A DNA stretch of 9,937 nt from assembly GCA_002292855.1 (NCBI GenBank), contig DBBY01000068.1:5110-15046 (forward strand). The letters are read 5' to 3'. This document shows, piece by piece, positions 6,767 through 9,937 of the stretch (positions are counted from its first letter, which is position 1; the number at the start of each line of letters is the position of its first letter). The stretch is from Flavobacteriales bacterium UBA972 (GTDB taxonomy: Bacteria; Bacteroidota; Bacteroidia; Flavobacteriales; Schleiferiaceae). The notes under the pieces are model-generated. The model was not told the DNA's origin. It saw only the letters and a list, made by a program, of their open reading frames with translations, and searched no databases. Made by a program: the position numbers and the translations under genes.

Positions 6767-6774
6767 CAAAAGTA
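6767..6774 (-). promoter_or_regulatory. Bacteroidota-type -7 promoter box (TACTTTTG) for the rpiB operon
   Basis: The minus strand reads TACTTTTG, a full match to TAnnTTTG, 85 bp upstream of the rpiB ATG. The -33 region is weak: a TTTT lies 16 bp upstream rather than a TTTG at 19-21 bp. It is the best promoter candidate for rpiB-ybeY-mnmG-methyltransferase, since the gaps between those genes are overlaps, 4 bp and 16 bp. Confidence 0.55.
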
Positions 6775-7020
6775 GCGGTGATTATCAACTAAAACGTCCA
6801 TAAGAGTTATAAACTATTTAATGCTGACAGTCTTTTTTCTTCGGTTGCCATGTTCTTATTAAACTACTAATAATCAATAGTATAATGAATTTATAATAGT
6901 GAATAACATGTTCATTAAATTTAATAAGCCTAAAATCCAACTATTGAAAAAGTAGTTACTAATGATTTCAACAGACTAATACTATTAAGCTTATCTCTTC
7001 TAAAAAAATAATAGTAGTTA

Positions 7021-8553
7021 TTAAATGTTGAATTCTATCCCTTGAGCTAGGGGAAGTACGTTTCCGTAGTTAAGCGTGTTGGTCTGGCGCCGCATGTAGG
7101 CCTTCCAAGAGTCCGATCCGCTTTCTCTTCCTCCACCAGTTTCTTTTTCTCCGCCAAAGGCTCCGCCAATCTCTGCGCCACTGGTTCCAATGTTGACGTT
7201 GGCAATTCCGCAATCAGAACCCGTACTGCTTAAAAACTCAAGCGACTCTTGCATGGATTCGGTCATAATTGCAGAGCTAAGCCCTTGAGGAACATCGTTT
7301 TGGTATTCAATTGCTTCCTTTAAATCACGGTACTTCATTACGTAAAGCAGGGGAGCAAAAGTCTCGTGCTGAACTATAGGGAAGTCGTTTTGAACCTCGG
7401 CAATAGAGGGAGATACGTAGCATCCGCTGATAAACTCTGGTCCTTCTAGTTTTTGACCGCGCAGATGGAAGGTTCCGCCTGCAGCATCAACATTATTCAG
7501 CGCCAGAAGGTACATAGCTACCGCCGCTTCATCAATCAAAGGCCCCATATGGTTGCTGGACTGCAGGGGGTTACCGATTTTGAGCTGCGCGTACGCTCCC
7601 TTTATGGCATCAATGACTTTATTGAAGATGCTTTCGTGAATAATTAGTCGGCGCGTAGAAGTGCAGCGTTGTCCAGCAGTGCCTACGGCACCAAAGACAG
7701 CGGCAGTAACGGTCATTTTGAGGTTTGCAGAAGGGGTAATAATAATTGCATTGTTTCCGCCGAGTTCAAGTATGCTTTTACCAAAACGAGCTGCAACCTT
7801 AACACCCACCTCACGGCCCATATTGGTTGATCCAGTGGCAGAAAGCACGGGCAAACGGCGGTCTTCAGACATCATTACACCAAGCGATGCTCCGCCAGTA
7901 ATAACTCCCGACAAGCCAGACGGTAGGTTATTGGCTTCAGCCACTTGATTCCAGAGTTTTTGGCAGGCAATTGCGCAGAGTACTACCTTCTCAGAGCCCT
8001 TCCAAACCACAGCATCGCCGCAGACCCACGCAATACAAGCATTCCAGGCCCACACAGCAACGGGAAAGTTAAAAGCAGAAATTACCCCAACAACGCCAGC
8101 CGGATGCCACTGTTCCATCATAAAGTGGTCTGGGCGCTCTGATTTAAAGGTTGCGCCGGCAAGCTGGCGCGACAAACCCACCGCATAATCGCAGATGTCT
8201 ATCATTTCTTGCACTTCTCCCATGCCTTCAGACAGGGATTTACCCATTTCGTAGCTTACCAGAGTTCCTAGGGCCTCTTTGTTTTGGCGAAGCAGATCTC
8301 CAAACTGCCGAACGGCGTCGCCTCTTTTAGGGGCAGGTACCGAGCGCCAGGATAGGTAGGCTTCGTGGGCTGCAGCGACAACGTCATGGTATTGTTCGGT
8401 TGTTGTGACCGACGCAGTACCAATTACACTGCCGTCTACGGGGCTTAGGCTAGTAATTACGGCTGCACTATCTAGGGAATTAGACCCTATCCAGGTACCG
8501 GGATTGTGTGCCTCTAGGCCGAGGTCTTTTAGAAAGGAAGTATTGGTAATCAT
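7021..8553 (-). CDS. ALDH7-family aldehyde dehydrogenase, probable alpha-aminoadipic semialdehyde dehydrogenase
   Basis: This is a 510-residue NAD(P)-dependent aldehyde dehydrogenase. Residues in 510-numbering: N162 in SAFNFP, general base E263 in LELGGNN, and catalytic C297 in GTAGQRCTS. The sequence GGNNAIII, the RCTSTRRLIIHESIF stretch and the C-terminal GGEKETGGGRESGSDSWKAY are hallmarks of the ALDH7/antiquitin group. That group oxidises alpha-aminoadipic semialdehyde (in equilibrium with piperideine-6-carboxylate) to alpha-aminoadipate in lysine breakdown. Substrate identity is inferred from the subfamily; no other lysine genes are in the window. The ATG at 8553 is preferred. An in-frame TTG at 8574 overlaps the -7 box TACCTTTG and would add seven poorly supported residues. 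The gene lies 56 bp downstream of the receiver-AraC regulator and has its own promoter, preceded by direct repeats. Confidence 0.93.
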   Translation of the reverse strand: MITNTSFLKDLGLEAHNPGTWIGSNSLDSAAVITSLSPVDGSVIGTASVTTTEQYHDVVAAAHEAYLSWRSVPAPKRGDAVRQFGDLLRQNKEALGTLVSYEMGKSLSEGMGEVQEMIDICDYAVGLSRQLAGATFKSERPDHFMMEQWHPAGVVGVISAFNFPVAVWAWNACIAWVCGDAVVWKGSEKVVLCAIACQKLWNQVAEANNLPSGLSGVITGGASLGVMMSEDRRLPVLSATGSTNMGREVGVKVAARFGKSILELGGNNAIIITPSANLKMTVTAAVFGAVGTAGQRCTSTRRLIIHESIFNKVIDAIKGAYAQLKIGNPLQSSNHMGPLIDEAAVAMYLLALNNVDAAGGTFHLRGQKLEGPEFISGCYVSPSIAEVQNDFPIVQHETFAPLLYVMKYRDLKEAIEYQNDVPQGLSSAIMTESMQESLEFLSSTGSDCGIANVNIGTSGAEIGGAFGGEKETGGGRESGSDSWKAYMRRQTNTLNYGNVLPLAQGIEFNI

Positions 8554-8571
8554 AGTCTGCGCGCTTTGGCG

Positions 8572-8579
8572 CAAAGGTA
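8572..8579 (-). promoter_or_regulatory. Bacteroidota-type -7 promoter box (TACCTTTG) for the aldehyde dehydrogenase gene
   Basis: The minus strand reads TACCTTTG, 18 bp upstream of the ATG at 8553, so the leader would be only about 10-15 nt. It lacks a TTTG -33 element at the usual spacing, as expected for an activator-dependent promoter. Three direct repeats occupy the positions upstream. Confidence 0.55.
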
Positions 8580-8590
8580 ATTACCCAATC

Positions 8591-8632
8591 AGGGCTTTTC
8601 GCCAGGGCCTTACGCCGATAGGGCTTTAAACG
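8591..8632 (-). repeat. Three 13-bp direct repeats upstream of the aldehyde dehydrogenase promoter (possible operator)
   Basis: Read on the minus strand, the copies are CGTTTAAAGCCCT (8620-8632), GGCGTAAGGCCCT (8604-8616) and GGCGAAAAGCCCT (8591-8603). The last two abut exactly and differ at two positions; the first is separated by 3 bp and is less similar at its 5' end. They start 11 bp upstream of the -7 box and extend into the last codons of the upstream regulator gene. Head-to-tail half-sites next to the -35/-33 region are typical of AraC-family activators. Binding is inferred, and the outermost copy also codes for the regulator's end. Confidence 0.45.
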
Positions 8633-9335
8633 AAACGCTGTTCACGTATTCCTTCGGCGTTTGGTTGGCTAAACGCTTAAAGGTGTAAATGAAGTTATTG
8701 ACGTTTTCAAAGCCCAATTCGAGGGCGACGCTGCCCACATTCGATGCCCCTAGGTCAAAAAGACGCTTGGCCTGCTTGATTTTCAACCGAGCAATAAGCT
8801 CTTTGGGACCAATTTTAAAGTGCCTTAGGCAGGTTCGCTGCAGCGAGCTGCGGCTCATATTAAGAGACTGAGCAAGGGCTTCGACCTTGATCTTCTGCTT
8901 AATTCGGCTGTTTATGCTCTGCATGATCAACTCACGATCTGTCATCTCGTACTGCGGAGCATGCTGTCCTCTGGGGCAGGCCTCAAGCAAGCGCCCCACC
9001 TTAGCCACCAATTCCTCAGTTTCTAGGTCGTCAGCAATACAATCTATTGCGCCATTGCGGTAGCATTCTATGCGCTGGCGGACCGCACCCCGTTCGGTGA
9101 TGGCAACGAACCAAAGGGAATTGGACTTCTTAGAAAGTCCGAGCGCTTGAATCATGGAGTGCCCAGCATCGTGGCTGCCGCAAACGTCCAGCAGCAAAAT
9201 ATGGGGAAGCACCGCGTCGCGGCTCTCCATCCAAAGTTCAGCGCTGGCCGAAACAGTGGTCTCGAGGTGGTGCTCCTCCAGCGCGATTTTCAATCGCGCC
9301 GAAAGCTCGCCCCGTGAGGAAAGTATTAGGATCAT
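8610..9335 (-). CDS. Orphan regulator: degenerate receiver domain fused to AraC-type DNA-binding domain
   Basis: The product has 241 residues. Residues 1-118 look like a response-regulator receiver: hydrophobic strand MILIL, LLLD with D50 as the possible phosphoacceptor, T80 in VAIT, and NGAIDCI (94-100) where NGADDYI is usual. The acidic pair after strand 1 is replaced by S6-S7, and the conserved Lys after strand 5 is missing (IADDLETEEL), so normal phosphorylation is doubtful. Residues about 140-235 form an AraC/XylS domain with two helix-turn-helix units: VEALAQSLNMSRSSLQR (151-167) and VGSVALELGFENVNNFIYTFKR (200-221), ending in TPKEYV. No histidine kinase gene is adjacent. It is probably a transcription factor whose target may be the aldehyde dehydrogenase gene 56 bp downstream, where direct repeats precede the promoter. 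The start is ATG at 9335, beneath a strong promoter. Confidence 0.88.
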   Translation of the reverse strand: MILILSSRGELSARLKIALEEHHLETTVSASAELWMESRDAVLPHILLLDVCGSHDAGHSMIQALGLSKKSNSLWFVAITERGAVRQRIECYRNGAIDCIADDLETEELVAKVGRLLEACPRGQHAPQYEMTDRELIMQSINSRIKQKIKVEALAQSLNMSRSSLQRTCLRHFKIGPKELIARLKIKQAKRLFDLGASNVGSVALELGFENVNNFIYTFKRLANQTPKEYVNSVSFKALSA

Positions 9336-9363
9336 TAAGAGTTTGGTTCATTGGTTGGTTTTT

Positions 9364-9394
9364 CAAAAGTAAGTGGCGCAACCTAGCGTTCAAA
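9364..9394 (-). promoter_or_regulatory. Complete Bacteroidota promoter (TTTG-N19-TACTTTTG) for the receiver-AraC regulator
   Basis: On the minus strand, TTTG (9391-9394) is followed after exactly 19 bp by TACTTTTG (9364-9371). This matches the -33/-7 consensus TTTG-N19-21-TAnnTTTG in sequence and spacing. Transcription would begin near 9358, leaving a leader of about 25 nt before the ATG at 9335. It starts right after the tRNA-Cys terminator. Confidence 0.75.
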
Positions 9395-9402
9395 ACTTAT
9401 GG

Positions 9403-9436
9403 AAATAAAAAAACCGGCAGCAGTGCGCGTCCGGTT
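9403..9436 (-). terminator. Rho-independent terminator after tRNA-Cys
   Basis: On the minus strand a stem AACCGG (9431-9436) / CCGGTT (9412-9417) encloses a 13-nt loop and runs directly into a seven-T tract (9407-9413), with more T's beyond. It begins 6 bp after the tRNA CCA end and separates the tRNA unit from the regulator promoter downstream. Confidence 0.72.
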
Positions 9437-9442
9437 AATTTT

Positions 9443-9516
9443 TGGAGGTCTCGAGCGGATTCGAACCGCTGTACAGGCTTTTGCAGAGCCTTGCCTAACC
9501 ACTCGGCCACGAGACC
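9443..9516 (-). tRNA. tRNA-Cys (anticodon GCA)
   Basis: A full cloverleaf can be folded by eye on the minus strand. The acceptor stem is GGTCTCG with CGAGACC. The D arm contains GAGTGGTTA. The anticodon stem AGGCT/AGCCT has the seven-base loop CTGCAAA and GCA at 9482-9484. The variable region is short, and the T arm is AGCGG-TTCGAAT-CCGCT. The unpaired base before the 3' end is U, the identity base U73 of tRNA-Cys, and CCA is encoded (9443-9445). The mature body is 71 nt without CCA. The gene has its own -7 box upstream and a terminator downstream, and follows folB. Confidence 0.96.
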
Positions 9517-9527
9517 CTTAAGGAGTG

Positions 9528-9535
9528 CAAAAGTA
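9528..9535 (-). promoter_or_regulatory. Bacteroidota-type -7 promoter box (TACTTTTG) for tRNA-Cys
   Basis: The minus strand reads TACTTTTG, 11 bp upstream of the mature tRNA 5' end, so the precursor would carry a 5' leader of only a few nucleotides. No TTTG is found at the -33 position. The tRNA may also be read through from folB, whose stop lies 60 bp upstream with no strong terminator between. Confidence 0.5.
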
Positions 9536-9576
9536 AAGCATCAGAAGCCACTCCGAGCCCCAGCGCAATCTGGGCC

Positions 9577-9937
9577 TTAGCGCCGGACGTCCCAAACCAC
9601 AGCAACAGCGTGCACGTCGCCATCAATGGGCGGATTTAGCTTGGCGATAGAAAGCTTAACTCGTTCTATTTTAGGGTGTTCTTCAAGGGCCCGCAGGGCA
9701 ACCCGATCGCAGACGTTCTCGAGAAGTTTTGCGCGCACCACCATTTCTTGGCTAACAATACGGCGCAGAGCAACGTAGTCCACGGTGTCTTGGAGCTCGT
9801 CGCTAGCGGCAGAGTGCCCCACTTTAGCCCAAACACTGAGGTTAATCAAGTAATCACTGCCAATAATTGCCTCCTCGGGCAAGCAGCCGTGAAATGCATA
9901 CTCACGCTGGTCTACTAAATCGATGCGGATTCGGCGC
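9577..9937 (-). CDS. folB: Dihydroneopterin aldolase, start codon outside window
   Basis: FolB cleaves 7,8-dihydroneopterin to 6-hydroxymethyl-7,8-dihydropterin and glycolaldehyde in folate synthesis. Reading upstream of the internal TTG at 9882, the frame stays open to the window edge and encodes RRIRIDLVDQREYAFHGC before LPEEAIIGSDY, which is the normal FolB N-terminus. The true start therefore lies just beyond the edge, probably by only a few codons. The 119 visible residues carry the expected active-site residues: Y54 in VDYVALR, E73 in LLENVCDRVA and K99 in IAKLNPP (numbered from the first complete visible codon). The stop is TAA at 9577-9579, and tRNA-Cys follows on the same strand. Confidence 0.88.
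   Translation of the reverse strand, partial: RRIRIDLVDQREYAFHGCLPEEAIIGSDYLINLSVWAKVGHSAASDELQDTVDYVALRRIVSQEMVVRAKLLENVCDRVALRALEEHPKIERVKLSIAKLNPPIDGDVHAVAVVWDVRR

Larger units (their letters stand above)
6682..7020. other. AT-rich 339-bp intergenic region between rpiB and the aldehyde dehydrogenase gene
   Basis: No credible gene is present on either strand. The base composition is clearly richer in A and T than the flanking genes, most strongly from about 6840 to 7020. It holds the rpiB leader and promoter, a 12-bp GC-containing palindrome (6723-6734), and an AT-only 12-bp palindrome ATTAAATTTAAT at 6914-6925. An 8-bp inverted repeat TACTATTA (6980-6987) / TAATAGTA (7009-7016) lies just past the aldehyde dehydrogenase stop; it is too AT-rich to be a convincing terminator. 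Two sequences resembling DnaA boxes lie at 6681-6689 (TTATCAACA on the minus strand, 8 of 9 to TTATCCACA, first base within the rpiB ATG) and 6782-6790 (TTATCAACT, 7 of 9). Confidence 0.7.

Noticed and set aside
6980..7016. Inverted repeat TACTATTA/TAATAGTA after the aldehyde dehydrogenase stop as a terminator
   Set aside because: The 8-bp stem is nearly all A-T with a 21-nt loop and no T-tract directly after it. It is probably too weak to act as an intrinsic terminator.
9557..9576. Short GC hairpin CCCAG-loop-CTGGG after folB
   Set aside because: It has only five pairs and no following T-tract, so there is insufficient support for a terminator.
9314..9580. 88-residue open frame on the + strand
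   Set aside because: It reads through the complement of tRNA-Cys, giving the well-known false SRADSNRC-type peptide, plus the terminator and promoter. It is not a gene.
1..9937. CRISPR array, insertion sequence, prophage or toxin-antitoxin module
   Set aside because: No regularly spaced repeats, transposase or integrase motifs, terminal inverted repeats or toxin-antitoxin gene pairs were seen. Nearly all sequence is covered by housekeeping genes.

Overview
The window comes from a compact bacterial chromosome, almost certainly a member of the Bacteroidota. The main evidence is the promoter type: five copies of the -7 box TAnnTTTG (as TACTTTTG or TACCTTTG) sit just upstream of genes, and one has a TTTG -33 element at exactly 19 bp. 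Start sites also lack clear Shine-Dalgarno sequences, and the encoded proteins look like Bacteroidota versions of their families. I cannot name a genus. There is no insertion sequence, phage gene, CRISPR array or other mobile element. Apart from one AT-rich gap, this is a housekeeping region.

Layout. At the left edge is the tail of an unrecognised protein, followed 3 bp later by a CvpA-family membrane protein (+). The cvpA end overlaps the end of the convergent pgk gene (-) by 51 bp. Divergent from pgk is holB (+), the clamp-loader delta' subunit. Its end overlaps by 29 bp the end of a four-gene minus-strand operon, which in transcription order is rpiB, ybeY, mnmG and a SAM-dependent methyltransferase. 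This operon joins sugar-phosphate metabolism (RpiB) to ribosome and tRNA maturation (YbeY, MnmG). Next comes a 339-bp AT-rich gap (6682-7020) holding the operon promoter. Beyond it are an ALDH7-type aldehyde dehydrogenase (probably lysine catabolism), an orphan regulator with a degenerate receiver domain and an AraC-type DNA-binding domain, a tRNA-Cys(GCA) with its terminator, and a 5'-truncated folB at the right edge. All of these are on the minus strand.

The most notable non-coding signal is a pair of near-identical palindromes with core GTTCCACGTGGAAC or a one-base variant. They bracket mnmG, lie 1.88 kb apart, and match the chromosomal parS (ParB-binding) sequence type. This suggests that the region may lie in the origin-proximal centromere domain, though an mRNA hairpin role is an alternative. 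A second signal is a set of three near-identical 13-bp direct repeats just upstream of the aldehyde dehydrogenase promoter, running into the 3' end of the AraC-type regulator gene. They look like an operator for that regulator.

I found no clearly undescribed multi-gene system. The items above are the best leads.
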